A DNA stretch of 64,000 bases. Origin: Fibrobacter sp. (GTDB taxonomy: Bacteria > Fibrobacterota > Fibrobacteria > Fibrobacterales > Fibrobacteraceae). Shown piece by piece: positions 43,889-53,458 of this stretch. The first letter of the stretch is position 1, and each line of letters begins with the position of its first letter. The translations under genes were made by a program, and so were the position numbers. The notes under the pieces are model-generated. The model worked only from the letters and a program-made list of their open reading frames with translations, was not told the DNA's origin and searched no databases. The stretch spans positions 13,300-77,299 of the forward strand of contig JAFZOV010000038.1 of NCBI GenBank assembly GCA_017550445.1. Reading direction: 5' to 3'.

Positions 43889-45331
43889 ATGTCAGCATCC
43901 TATAAAACCCCTGGCGTCTATCTCGTCGAGAAAAACGCTTTCCCCAGTTCTGTAGTGGAAGTCGCTACGGCTATCCCCATGTTCATCGGTTACACCGAAA
44001 AAGCCGAATACAAGGGACAATCCGTATTCAACAAGCCATTCCGAATTTCATCTTTTGCAGAATACAGGGCTGTATTCGGCGAAAGCGCCCTGATGCGTTT
44101 CACGCTGGAAGAAGGCGGCAAGGTGACCCCGCCTAAGGTTCGCTTCCGCCTGTTCGACGCCATTCGCATGTTCTACCAGAACGGCGGTGCCTCCTGCTAT
44201 ATTATGTCGGTAGGCCCCTATGGCGAAGAAATTTCGGAAAAGGCACTGACCGAAGCAATCATTCCGTTCGAAAAGGAACAGGAACCGACCTTGGTCGTGA
44301 TTCCCGAAGCAGTGTCGCTCGAATCGGCAGATGCTTGCGCCAATGTACAGAACGCCATGCTCGCCCACTGCGCCAAAATGCAGAACCGTTTCGCCATTCT
44401 CGATGTGTTTGACGGCTACAAAGAACCGCGCGAATGCATTTCTGATTTCCGCGAAAAGGTGACCTCTTTCCTAAACTACGGTGCCGTTTATTATCCGTGG
44501 CTCAATACGAGCGTCGTGCAGTCGAACGAAGTGACCTTCGCAAATGTTGAAAATATCGACGTTCTTACAAAGATGCTTACCGACGCCGTTCCGGCAGAAC
44601 CCGCCACCAAGGCAGAGCAGATTAAGGCCGAAATCGACAAGATGGCCGCAGCCGACGTAAAGGACGATGCCCTGGTGCAAACGATTCACCGCACCCTTTC
44701 GGTGATTTGTCCGAACTACGCAACCATCATGAATCTGGTTCGTGAACAGCTGAACCTGATGCCCCCTGCAGGTGCCATTGCAGGTATTTACACCATGGTC
44801 GATAATGCTATCGGCGTATGGAAAGCCCCGGCAAACGTAGGCGTCAACGGAGTTATCACTCCGGCCATCAACCTCACCAACGAAGAACAAGAAGACTTAA
44901 ACGTTCCTATCAACGGTAAGGCCGTCAACGCCATCCGCACTTTTGTGGGCGACGGCAACAAGGTCTGGGGCGCACGCACGCTCGACGGAAACAGCCTCGA
45001 CTGGCGCTATGTCAACGTTCGCCGCACCATGATTATGCTCGAAGAATCGATCAAGCTTGCTTCGAAGGCATTCGTTTTCGAACCGAACACCGCCAATACA
45101 TGGGTGACCATGAAAGGCATGATCAGCAACTTCTTGACAGGAATTTGGAAGCGCGGCGGTCTCGCAGGCTCTAGCCCTACAGACGCATTCGAAGTGTACG
45201 TTGGCCTCGGCGAAACCATGACTCCCGAAGACATTCTCGAAGGTATCTTGCGCATCACCATTAAGGTCGCCCTGATCCGCCCAGCAGAATTCATTGAACT
45301 CACTTTCCAACAGCAACAGCAGAAGTCCTAA
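43889..45331 (+). CDS. eCIS contractile sheath protein
   Basis: 480 residues, ribosome binding site GGAGAAAAAGG. Begins SYKTPGVYLVEKNAFPSSVV, the family's N-terminal linker, and ends in the conserved sheath domain: NAIRTFVGDGNKVWGARTLDG, WRYVNVRRTMIMLEESI and FVFEPNTANTW. Only one sheath gene is present, unlike PVC/Afp with three. It surrounds the inner tube and contracts to drive it into a target. Confidence 0.95.
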   Translation: MSASYKTPGVYLVEKNAFPSSVVEVATAIPMFIGYTEKAEYKGQSVFNKPFRISSFAEYRAVFGESALMRFTLEEGGKVTPPKVRFRLFDAIRMFYQNGGASCYIMSVGPYGEEISEKALTEAIIPFEKEQEPTLVVIPEAVSLESADACANVQNAMLAHCAKMQNRFAILDVFDGYKEPRECISDFREKVTSFLNYGAVYYPWLNTSVVQSNEVTFANVENIDVLTKMLTDAVPAEPATKAEQIKAEIDKMAAADVKDDALVQTIHRTLSVICPNYATIMNLVREQLNLMPPAGAIAGIYTMVDNAIGVWKAPANVGVNGVITPAINLTNEEQEDLNVPINGKAVNAIRTFVGDGNKVWGARTLDGNSLDWRYVNVRRTMIMLEESIKLASKAFVFEPNTANTWVTMKGMISNFLTGIWKRGGLAGSSPTDAFEVYVGLGETMTPEDILEGILRITIKVALIRPAEFIELTFQQQQQKS

Positions 45332-45350
45332 TCGATAGGAGGTAATTAAA

Positions 45351-45809
45351 ATGGCAGAAGATGGTTCTACCCAATCCGCAAACATTTGGCCCATGCCCAA
45401 ATTCCACTTTCAGGTAAAGTGGGGCGATCAAGAAATGTCCTTCCAGGAAGTCACCGGCCTGGACGCACAATCCGAAGAAATCAAGTACCGTGTCGGCAAC
45501 AGCCCGGTTTATTCCGTCATCAAGATGCCCGGCCTCATCAAGTACAGCAATGTTACGATGAAGAAGGGCATCTTCAAGGGCGACAACAAGTTCTTTGATT
45601 GGTTCAAGCAGATCAAGCAGAACACAATCGCGAGAATCAACATCACGATTAGCCTGCTGGACGAAACAAACGCTCCGGCAATGACGTGGACTCTCAAGAA
45701 CGCCTGGCCAACCAAGATTTCGGGATACGAACTCAAGGCCGAAGGCAACGAAGTCGCTGTCGAAAGCATTGAAATCGTTCACGAAGGCATGGAAATTACC
45801 AATAGCTAA
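45351..45809 (+). CDS. eCIS inner tube protein (gp19/Pvc1-like)
   Basis: 152 residues, ribosome binding site TAGGAGG. Pattern: WPMPKFHFQVKWGDQEMSFQ, EVTGLDAQSEEIKYRVG, MPGLIKYSNVTMKKGIFKGD, as in T4 gp19/Hcp-like tail tubes. It forms the hollow tube inside the sheath through which or with which cargo travels. Confidence 0.93.
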   Translation: MAEDGSTQSANIWPMPKFHFQVKWGDQEMSFQEVTGLDAQSEEIKYRVGNSPVYSVIKMPGLIKYSNVTMKKGIFKGDNKFFDWFKQIKQNTIARINITISLLDETNAPAMTWTLKNAWPTKISGYELKAEGNEVAVESIEIVHEGMEITNS

Positions 45810-45817
45810 GGACTAGC

Positions 45818-46270
45818 ATGCCCGATACAGTCGAATGGCCGTTTCCCGTTGTATTCCACTTTTCTGTAAAAGTGGGCAATTCAGAGATCGCTTTTAGCGA
45901 AGTTTCTGGCTTGGAAACCTCTTTTGAAACAAAGGAGGTTATCAGCGGGGGCGACAATTCGACTGTTTACAATTTACCCACAAAGGTAAAGTTTGCCGAT
46001 TTAGTCCTAAAGCGGGCTGTGCTTACCCAAAGCGACCCATTTTTTAGATGGTGTATCAGCAGCATGAATTCCATGACGAACGCATTCAAGGTAACACCAC
46101 AGACTATCGAAGTAAGCTTACTGAACGAAAAAAACGAACCCGTGACAACTTGGATTTTTGACGGAGCGTATCCCGTCAAATGGTCATACAGTGCGCTAAA
46201 CGCCATGAAAGGCGAAGTCATGATAGAAACCTTATCGCTGAAATACTGGAACGTCAAAAGGACTCTTTGA
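45818..46270 (+). CDS. Second tube-type protein (tube initiator, Pvc5-like)
   Basis: 150 residues, same fold as the preceding tube gene: FPVVFHFSVKVGNSEIAFSE, VSGLETSFETKEVISGGDN, KVKFADLVLKRAVLTQSD. It is diverged from the main tube protein, which is the usual situation for a tube-baseplate adaptor. It starts 8 nt after the tube stop. Confidence 0.88.
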   Translation: MPDTVEWPFPVVFHFSVKVGNSEIAFSEVSGLETSFETKEVISGGDNSTVYNLPTKVKFADLVLKRAVLTQSDPFFRWCISSMNSMTNAFKVTPQTIEVSLLNEKNEPVTTWIFDGAYPVKWSYSALNAMKGEVMIETLSLKYWNVKRTL

Positions 46271-46271
46271 C

Positions 46272-46421
46272 ATGTCACTAGAAATCAAGAACCTTTGCAT
46301 CAACGTAAAAATCGAACCTGACGAAACCAGCCATGAATCGGCAGAGTCCGTCAAAGAAAGCGTCTTGAGAGAATGCAAGCGCTTAATCGAAGATTCCGTA
46401 TGCCATAATCAGGAAAGGTAG
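46272..46421 (+). CDS. Small DUF5908-like eCIS protein (49 aa)
   Basis: ATG 46272 to TAG 46419-46421; begins MSLEIKNLCINVKIEPDE and ends CHNQER. The start (SLEIKNLxIxVKI) is the short pattern of DUF5908 proteins found beside eCIS tube genes. It lies between the second tube protein and the LysM protein, with one base separating it from the former and its stop touching the next start. Confidence 0.75.
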   Translation: MSLEIKNLCINVKIEPDETSHESAESVKESVLRECKRLIEDSVCHNQER

Positions 46422-46423
46422 TG

Positions 46424-47098
46424 ATGGACGGCCTAAACAAAATGACCTTTAAAGCGTTTCGCGAACACGATGGAAAACTGTCGCCCATTAGCGACAGAGA
46501 GCCTTTTACGGTCATGCTTAATCCAAATGATTTAAGCATTTCATCAGCAATCCACTACATTTCCAAAGAAAAAGGAAATTTCACAAATTTCAACCAATAC
46601 GAAGCCACCGCAATTTCAATTCCAAAGCTACTTTTTGATACAACTGGAGCCATTCCCAAAACAGAATGGCCCAAAGGCTGTTCAACCATAAAGCAGATGA
46701 TTGACAAGCTAAAAAAAGTCGTTTACGACTTTCACGACGATTCACACCAACCACCAGTCGTAAAAGTATTCTGGGGAGACAACACTTACACAGTCCGTAT
46801 ACACAAATTTGATATCAGGTACACCTTGTTCAACATGAAGGGAGCCCCCGTTCGTGCAGAAGTCACCCTTGGAACAAAAACTTTCTATCAAGAAAGTTCA
46901 AAAAATTCATCAAAAAAAAAATCTCCCGACTTGACACACCTTGTAGAAGTCAAGGCAGGGGACACGTTGCCGCTGATGTGCGAACGCGTTTACAACGATC
47001 CTTCGTATTATCTCCAGGTTGCAAAAATCAACGGGCTCACGAATTTCAGGCAACTTAAACCGGGAACCATGTTGGAATTTCCGCCTATCAGGGATTAA
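46424..47098 (+). CDS. LysM-containing baseplate protein (Pvc7-like)
   Basis: 224 residues from ATG 46424; a GTG at 46421 overlaps the previous stop and is an alternative. Residues 25-150 carry the Pvc7-type pattern (FTVMLNPNDLSISSA, PPVVKVFWGDNTYTVRIHKFDIRYTLF-type), then a Ser/Lys linker, then a LysM-like end (LVEVKAGDTLPLMCERVYND ... GTMLEFPPI). The equivalent connects tube initiator and spike. Confidence 0.88.
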   Translation: MDGLNKMTFKAFREHDGKLSPISDREPFTVMLNPNDLSISSAIHYISKEKGNFTNFNQYEATAISIPKLLFDTTGAIPKTEWPKGCSTIKQMIDKLKKVVYDFHDDSHQPPVVKVFWGDNTYTVRIHKFDIRYTLFNMKGAPVRAEVTLGTKTFYQESSKNSSKKKSPDLTHLVEVKAGDTLPLMCERVYNDPSYYLQVAKINGLTNFRQLKPGTMLEFPPIRD

Positions 47099-47100
47099 CC

Positions 47101-48882
47101 ATGCCAGAATCACCCCTAAAAAATACTGGTGGCGTTGTTGAATGCGTACTTTTTTGCAAAGGCAAGGCGTTGGCGTCAACCGCGCAGATTATCTCCGCCG
47201 ACGTAGATTACCGCATCAACAGTATCCCAAAAGCGACTATCACGATTGCCGATGGCGACATGCCTACAGGCAAATTCGAGCTATGTGAAGGAGACCAGCT
47301 AAAACCCGGCACTGAGGTGGAAATCAAGGCTGGTTATTCCACAGACCTCGATTCCGTCTTTAAAGGCGTAATCACTCGCCTTGGAATTTCTGTCTTAAAA
47401 GATGGAACCAGTTGCACAAAAATTGAGTGCCGCCACAAAGCCATTGCTCTCACGGAATCACGACACAACGCGAATTATCAAGACAAAAGCGATGACGATA
47501 TCATCGGAGCTTTAGCCTCGAAATACGGAATCAATTCTTCTATAGGGGGTGGCCCCCATAAAGAACTGATGCAATACTATTGCACCGACTGGGATTTTAT
47601 CATGACACGCGCCGAAGCAAACGCATGTTGGCTTTTGGCTGATCAAGATGGAATGTCGATAGAACCCATCAGTTCCAAGGGCAACTCGGAACTTTCACTT
47701 ACTTGGGGAACTGATATCATCGAATTCAACGCCTCCGTCAATTCGGAACATCAAGTAAAAAATGTTGAAGCACGAGCTTGGGATGTGACGAAGCAAGAAA
47801 TTATATCAAGTAAACAAGGCGCACAGTCTGTTCAAACTCAAGGTAACCTGAGTTCAGACGATCTTGCTAAGGCACTTTCAATCCCAAACCAGATACTGCA
47901 AATAAATTCTCAAGTCGATAAAGGAATTTTAGACACCTGGGCAAAAGCCGAACAAATGAAAAACGAACTTTCACGCATTAGCGGGCATGCCACATGCATC
48001 GGCAATTTGAAGGCTCATTTGGGCAAAATGATGAAACTGGATTACTTGGGAGCGCGATTTAACGGGAACGCCCTCATATCGGGAATCCACCACCACATGG
48101 AAATCGGCTCCTGGACAACGACACTTTCTTTCGGGATGAAAAAAGAATGGTTTGTCGAAAAGTTCAACACCATGGCCCCGGTCGCATCGGGCTACAACTG
48201 CGGAATCACAGGACTTTTGACAGGCATCGTATTGCAAATACACGATGATCCTGATAATTTAAACCGCGTCAAGGTCAAAATTCCGGTAATGCAAAACGAA
48301 CAAGAAGGCGTATGGGCTCGCCTTGGCACCCCCTACGCATCTAACGGCGTTGGCGGACTATTTTTCCCAGAAGTCAACGATGAAGTCATCCTTGGATTTT
48401 TCAACGGAGACCCTTCTAGCCCTGTAATTCTCGGAAGTCTCTATAGTTCTCAGCGACAGGTTCCACAAAAATTAGAGCAAAAGAACAACACCAAACAGTT
48501 GCTTACCCGCGAAAAAATGAGCGTCACCTTCGACGAAGAAAAGAAATCGATTACCGTCACAACCCCTGGAAACAGAAAAATCGTCATGGACGACGACGGC
48601 AAAAAAATTACGTTCGAAGACCCCAGTGGAAACAAAGTCGAGATGTCCGATAGCGGAATCAAGCTTGAAGCGACAAAGGACATTGTCGTAAACACTAAAG
48701 GAAAATTCAATGTCGACGCCAAAGGCGGCATCATGTTTAAATCTGCCGCCGATTTAAAGGCGGAAGGGTTGAATGTTGAATTTAAGGCGAAAGTCGGCCT
48801 GAAAGCGCAAGGTACTGCAACAGCAGAAATTTCAGCCTCGGGACAGACAACGGTCAAAGGCGCTATGGTCATGATTAACTAA
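47101..48882 (+). CDS. VgrG/Pvc8-like spike protein
   Basis: 593 residues. Gp27-like N-terminal half (YRINSIPKATITIADG, SVFKGVITRLGISVLKDGTS), OB-fold gp5 domain (GLLTGIVLQIHDDPDNLNRVKV, GVWARLGTPYASNGVGGLFFPEVNDEVILGFFNGDP) and a C-terminal beta-helix-like repeat (KMSDSGIKLEATKDIVV...). This is the needle under the tube, closed by the PAAR tip. It overlaps no neighbour; 2 nt separate it from the LysM gene. Confidence 0.92.
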   Translation: MPESPLKNTGGVVECVLFCKGKALASTAQIISADVDYRINSIPKATITIADGDMPTGKFELCEGDQLKPGTEVEIKAGYSTDLDSVFKGVITRLGISVLKDGTSCTKIECRHKAIALTESRHNANYQDKSDDDIIGALASKYGINSSIGGGPHKELMQYYCTDWDFIMTRAEANACWLLADQDGMSIEPISSKGNSELSLTWGTDIIEFNASVNSEHQVKNVEARAWDVTKQEIISSKQGAQSVQTQGNLSSDDLAKALSIPNQILQINSQVDKGILDTWAKAEQMKNELSRISGHATCIGNLKAHLGKMMKLDYLGARFNGNALISGIHHHMEIGSWTTTLSFGMKKEWFVEKFNTMAPVASGYNCGITGLLTGIVLQIHDDPDNLNRVKVKIPVMQNEQEGVWARLGTPYASNGVGGLFFPEVNDEVILGFFNGDPSSPVILGSLYSSQRQVPQKLEQKNNTKQLLTREKMSVTFDEEKKSITVTTPGNRKIVMDDDGKKITFEDPSGNKVEMSDSGIKLEATKDIVVNTKGKFNVDAKGGIMFKSAADLKAEGLNVEFKAKVGLKAQGTATAEISASGQTTVKGAMVMIN

Positions 48883-48891
48883 GGAACGCAA

Positions 48892-49191
48892 ATGCCTCCA
48901 GCAGCAAGAATTACAGATATGCATACATGCCCCATGCAAACACCTGGAACGCCCCCCGTTCCCCATGTAGGTGGACCGGTTGTCGGTCCTGGTGTCCCTA
49001 CGGTCCTGATCGGGGGCATGCCCGCAGCTGTCATGGGTGACAACTGCGTATGCGTGGGGCCACCCGATACGATCATCAAAGGTTCTGCAACGGTCATGAT
49101 CAATAAAAAGCCGGCCGCACGCATGGGCGATTCTACCGCGCACGGCGGCACAATCGCCCTGGGATGCCCCACGGTGCAAATAGGAGGCTAA
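48892..49191 (+). CDS. PAAR-domain spike tip
   Basis: 99 residues, no extension. PAAR repeats: PPAARITDMHTCPMQTPGTP, GGPVVGPGVPTVLIGGMPAA, DSTAHGGTIALGCPTVQIGG; His/Cys ligands for a tip metal are visible. It sharpens the spike. It carries no toxin domain, so cargo must be loaded elsewhere, likely the tube lumen. Confidence 0.93.
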   Translation: MPPAARITDMHTCPMQTPGTPPVPHVGGPVVGPGVPTVLIGGMPAAVMGDNCVCVGPPDTIIKGSATVMINKKPAARMGDSTAHGGTIALGCPTVQIGG

Positions 49192-49596
49192 GTGAGCTCG
49201 CTGACGTTTCTTGGTCGCGGATGGAAATTTCCGCTAAAGTTCGAGAATGGAGCAATCGCCATGTCTGAAGCCGAAGAAGATGTTGACGAAAGTCTGCGCA
49301 TTTTACTCGGAACATACCCCGGCGAACGCCTAATGCGCCCCGACTATGGCTGCAGACTCCGCGATTATTGCTTTCGCAACTACGAAGAAAGCACTATCGT
49401 GCAACTCGACGAAGAAATAAGGAACGCCATCGACAATTTTGAACCAAGAGTTACCGTAGAAAACACCGACTATAAAATGGACGATGTGAACGACATATTG
49501 CAAATTATTGTCGACTATAAAGTCATCGCAACTAACAGCCGTCGCAATTTAGTATACCCCTTCTACATAAACGAAGGTACAGATATAAGCATCTAA
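49192..49596 (+). CDS. gp25-like baseplate wedge (Pvc9-like)
   Basis: 134 residues from a GTG that directly follows the PAAR stop; AGGAGG lies 4-9 nt upstream. GPW/gp25 pattern: LRILLGTYPGERLMRPDYGC and a DDVNDILQIIVDYKV end. Part of the wedge that triggers sheath contraction. Confidence 0.93.
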   Translation: MSSLTFLGRGWKFPLKFENGAIAMSEAEEDVDESLRILLGTYPGERLMRPDYGCRLRDYCFRNYEESTIVQLDEEIRNAIDNFEPRVTVENTDYKMDDVNDILQIIVDYKVIATNSRRNLVYPFYINEGTDISI

Positions 49597-49605
49597 GGAA
49601 TTATT

Positions 49606-52600
49606 GTGGAAAATCGTATTTTTGTCAGCGAAGGTTTAAGCCAACAGGCTCGCAAATTCAAGGAACTTGCGAAGGCTTTTGTCGCTGTCAACAACATGAC
49701 TCTGCAACAATTGCTCGAAGAAATTTGCAAATACGAAAAACAGCACGATTGCCCACTTGTCATCAACGAAAACGACATACCAAAGCTTGCAAAAGCAATC
49801 GAATCTGATTCCGACGGCAACACGGAACCTGCGGCAGCCCTCTATACCGTTTTTGCCAAACTTCTAAATCGAATTCAAGAACGATTAAATGACTTACCTA
49901 GCCAGCGAATTGATTTTTATTTTCGCACAATACTAGGAGAGCGCCCCAACAAGGCCCATGGCGACCACGCCCATGTCATTTTCCCCATCGAGCTGGAAGG
50001 TTTTAAGCACAAACTTCCAAAAGGAACAAGGTTCATCGCTGGAACAAATGAAGATGGCGAAATAATTGAATTTGAATCCGTAAACAACGCCGAATTAAAT
50101 GATATTCAGGTCGAAAAGATCTATACCCTCGCCGTTCCTGAAAAAGGCGTTTCTACTGTATCCGAACTTCCAGTCTATAAACCAAGCCAGGCAATCGAAA
50201 CCAAAGACATGGTTCCGTATCCATTATTTGGCATGACCCGCTCCGGAGACCGAGCCGCCAATTCAGAATTTGCCCGACTTGGACTCGCCATATCGTCTCG
50301 CCTACTATACTTGAACGATGGGGTCCGACAAATCAAGGTCAAGCTTGTATATGAAGCCGAAAGCGTCAAAGGGACTCTCTTAGAATGTGGTCAAGCACCC
50401 GAATTATTCCTTAAAGTGTTTGCAAACGCTTTCCGCATTTCACTTACCACAGCAGACGGCTGGTACGATGTTGACGGATACCAAGTGGAATCTCGCGTTT
50501 TAGATACGCATTGCGAAGAAAATTGCATCGGGCTAACCATGCAACTTTCAGACATGGCTCCAGCCATTGTCAATTGCGACCCAATCATACACGGTGCCGA
50601 ATACAATTTAAATGGTCCTGCGATGCGTATTATCGTCATGCCACACGCATCCTACAACCCTTGGGAAACCTTAAAGAATCTAAAGCTGCGCAAGGTATTA
50701 CTTCAGGCAAAAGTGACAAACTGCAAGCGTCTCGCCCTCAGCAACGATATCGGTCCTCTTTCAATGAATGCTCCAATACAGCCATTTGGCCCATTACCGG
50801 CCGTAGGCAATTCACTTGTCGTTGGATGCGAAGAAATCAGAGGCAAAAGACTTTCTTCATTTGAGATTCATGGCAACTGGAGAGGTCTCCCCCGTTCAAG
50901 GGATTTTTGCCACTGGTACAAACAATACCCAAATGCACCGCTAACCCGCGACTTTAAAGTTTCCGTATCGGCTCTCCTTGGCGGATATTGGTACCCGTTT
51001 AATACGCAAACACCCCTTTTGCAAGATCTTTTCCAATCAGAATCCGATGCAATTTCTAACAAATTGACCGTTTCTTGCGACAAGGCTCTTGGCGGAAGAA
51101 CTTTTGAAACGCAATACGACACAGAGGATTTTGAATACACTCCGAATTCACGCGACGGATTTTTCAAGATAAAGCTGGTATCTCCCGAAAACGCTTTTAT
51201 GCATCAAGAATATTCCAAGGTGCTCTGCGGAAACTTGATGCAGCAAGCCCTCAAAAAGAATCTCGGAAAAGAACTCGATCTACCAAACCAACCCTATACA
51301 CCGGAATTAGAAAATCTCTCTGTCAGCTACACTGCTGCGGCAGAAATCAACCTGAGAAGTTCCGACAATAGCGACGGCAAGATTTTATTCTTACGACCCT
51401 GGGGTGTAAGCGAAAAATCACACTTGAAACTCGAAGGCGGAGCGCTATTCTTAGGCCTTACGCCCACAGTAAACACCAAGAGTGTCAATCTGTATTTCCA
51501 GTTAAATAGAGATTCCGACAACATTCACGAAGACGGCGAAATCGGATTCATTTGGGCATACCTCGGAGTAAACGGATGGACTCGCATTCCGTCTGACAGC
51601 ATCTTATACAACACCACGGCAAATTTCACGACTTCGGGCATCGTGTCCATTACGATTCCTAAAGATTTTATAACTGATTCTTCATTGATGCCACAGGGTC
51701 TCTGCTGGATTCGATTGGAACCTCAAGGAAACTGGAATCATTGTAGCCGTCTATTCTCAGTTTATGCGCAAGCTGTCGAAGTCGTACGTAGCAAGGGTTT
51801 TGGGCAAAAAAACACTTTCAAGCATTGCAAGCCTGGATGCATCAACGAACTTGCGCAGAGCATCAGCGGACTTTCTGCGGTATACCAGCTAGAAGAATCC
51901 TTTGGCGGGGAACCCGAAGAAGACCGCGAGGAAATGCAAACGCGTGTGGCCGAGTACCTATACCACCGCAACCGCATCATGACTGCACGAGATTGCGAAC
52001 GGATGATTCTCGAAGAATTCCCCGAAGTACACTTGGTCAAGTGTTTCGCAGGACTTTCTCCCGAAAAGCCAAACCAAGCAAGTGCGGGGCATATTCTTGT
52101 CGTCCCCGTATCCCCTTTATACGAAGACGGTCGACACATTTGGGATCCCCGTCTTAGCGGGAAAACACTAGAAGATATCAAACAATTCGTAAAGCAAAAT
52201 TCTTCCCCGTTCGCAAAGATTTCCGTCATGAACCCGCTGTTTGAAAAAATTCAGGTACGTTGCAATGTGGACTTTGTTAACGAAAACGACGAAGGAGAAC
52301 TCCTTCAAGACCTGAACAAGCAAATAAACAAATACCTCTCCCCGTGGAATAGCGACAGCTCGTCACGTTTTTTTGGTTGGTCGCTCAACAAAGAGCACCT
52401 GCGAATGTTCATTCAGAATTTACCCTATGTCGAAGAAATCCAGGATTTCTCGGTGCTCCGCATCAGTTCAAAAGATCTTTCCGAATACAGCATGGAAGAA
52501 TCCGACGAAGCAAGCAACAATTACATTCGCGGAACAACCCCATGGAGCATTCTTACGCCCATGAAAAAGCACTTCCTCAACGTTATCGAAAAAAACGAAG

Positions 52601-52680
52601 ACCTCCGAGACATCACCATTGGTTACGGAGACCTCGAAATAGGTTCGACCTTTATTATTCAAAGGAGAAACAATGGCTAA
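49606..52680 (+). CDS. Baseplate J-like protein (Pvc11-like)
   Basis: 1024 residues from GTG 49606. The N-terminal third has FPIELEGFKHKLPKGTRFIAG and LNDIQVEKIY-type strands; the J-like core (EDREEMQTRVAEYLYHRNRIMTARDCERMILEEFPEV) lies about residues 760-810. It links gp25 to the wedge. The stop overlaps the next ATG by 8 nt. Confidence 0.88.
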   Translation: MENRIFVSEGLSQQARKFKELAKAFVAVNNMTLQQLLEEICKYEKQHDCPLVINENDIPKLAKAIESDSDGNTEPAAALYTVFAKLLNRIQERLNDLPSQRIDFYFRTILGERPNKAHGDHAHVIFPIELEGFKHKLPKGTRFIAGTNEDGEIIEFESVNNAELNDIQVEKIYTLAVPEKGVSTVSELPVYKPSQAIETKDMVPYPLFGMTRSGDRAANSEFARLGLAISSRLLYLNDGVRQIKVKLVYEAESVKGTLLECGQAPELFLKVFANAFRISLTTADGWYDVDGYQVESRVLDTHCEENCIGLTMQLSDMAPAIVNCDPIIHGAEYNLNGPAMRIIVMPHASYNPWETLKNLKLRKVLLQAKVTNCKRLALSNDIGPLSMNAPIQPFGPLPAVGNSLVVGCEEIRGKRLSSFEIHGNWRGLPRSRDFCHWYKQYPNAPLTRDFKVSVSALLGGYWYPFNTQTPLLQDLFQSESDAISNKLTVSCDKALGGRTFETQYDTEDFEYTPNSRDGFFKIKLVSPENAFMHQEYSKVLCGNLMQQALKKNLGKELDLPNQPYTPELENLSVSYTAAAEINLRSSDNSDGKILFLRPWGVSEKSHLKLEGGALFLGLTPTVNTKSVNLYFQLNRDSDNIHEDGEIGFIWAYLGVNGWTRIPSDSILYNTTANFTTSGIVSITIPKDFITDSSLMPQGLCWIRLEPQGNWNHCSRLFSVYAQAVEVVRSKGFGQKNTFKHCKPGCINELAQSISGLSAVYQLEESFGGEPEEDREEMQTRVAEYLYHRNRIMTARDCERMILEEFPEVHLVKCFAGLSPEKPNQASAGHILVVPVSPLYEDGRHIWDPRLSGKTLEDIKQFVKQNSSPFAKISVMNPLFEKIQVRCNVDFVNENDEGELLQDLNKQINKYLSPWNSDSSSRFFGWSLNKEHLRMFIQNLPYVEEIQDFSVLRISSKDLSEYSMEESDEASNNYIRGTTPWSILTPMKKHFLNVIEKNEDLRDITIGYGDLEIGSTFIIQRRNNG

Positions 52681-53458
52681 GTTAAACCGTTCGCTTCTAA
52701 AAAACAGATTCAAGGCAGGACAAATGCCCTGCGAAGAAGATTTTTGCGATCTTATTGATTCCATGGTCAATGTGGAAGAAGAAGGTATCGAAAAGACACG
52801 CGAAACAGGCCACAAATTTTCGCAAATTACAGATTCAGGCAAACTGATGAGCTTCTATGAAAACTCTACCGAAGGAAGCCCACTATGGCACAGCGAAATC
52901 CGCAAAGATGTAAACGGAAACCGTAGCGGACTACACCTGAGTACCCCCGGTATCGATGATTCTTCGAGCGTCCTTTCGCTTGTGGGGCCCATTCCCGATG
53001 GAGAACCCTCCCCCATCGGAGTCGGAATCGGAACTCGAGAACCTGAATGCACCCTAGATGTTCGAGGCGTAATCGCTTCAGCGGGCCGCATCGGCAAAGA
53101 AAATTCCAAATTCAAGGTTCCTACCGACGGAAAGTGGCACGACATTACCGATGAACTAAGCGGGTGCCAAGCTTTTGAAATCATGGCCGGAGTCGGAGGC
53201 CAAGAAGACGAAGGCCGCTTCGCATTGACACATGCTATCGCAGTAAACGTATTTCACGGACGCCCCAGGGTAAAAGCGACCCAATCATATTATGGCGGCC
53301 GCGGCTCTAGAATCGACGTACGTTGGGTTACAGGATCTGAAAAATACCGATTCAAGCTGCAATTACGCGTACGTTGCGCCTATAAAAACGGTTCATTCGT
53401 ACGATACCGCCTAACAAAACTCTGGTACGACAACTTCATGGAAACTACCCTTGATTAA
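52673..53458 (+). CDS. Putative tail fiber / receptor-binding protein
   Basis: 261 residues. The N-terminal motif LKNRFKAGQMPCEEDFCDLI followed by DSMVN matches the start of many fiber-type proteins in eCIS and phage clusters (F..G..P....F.DLIDS). A beta-rich middle (ILSVSLVGPIP-type, PIGVGIGTREPECTLDVRGVI) and a globular C-terminus follow. It would dock on the baseplate and touch the target. Being short, it may need extra fiber genes elsewhere. Overlaps both neighbours. Confidence 0.6.
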   Translation: MAKLNRSLLKNRFKAGQMPCEEDFCDLIDSMVNVEEEGIEKTRETGHKFSQITDSGKLMSFYENSTEGSPLWHSEIRKDVNGNRSGLHLSTPGIDDSSSVLSLVGPIPDGEPSPIGVGIGTREPECTLDVRGVIASAGRIGKENSKFKVPTDGKWHDITDELSGCQAFEIMAGVGGQEDEGRFALTHAIAVNVFHGRPRVKATQSYYGGRGSRIDVRWVTGSEKYRFKLQLRVRCAYKNGSFVRYRLTKLWYDNFMETTLD

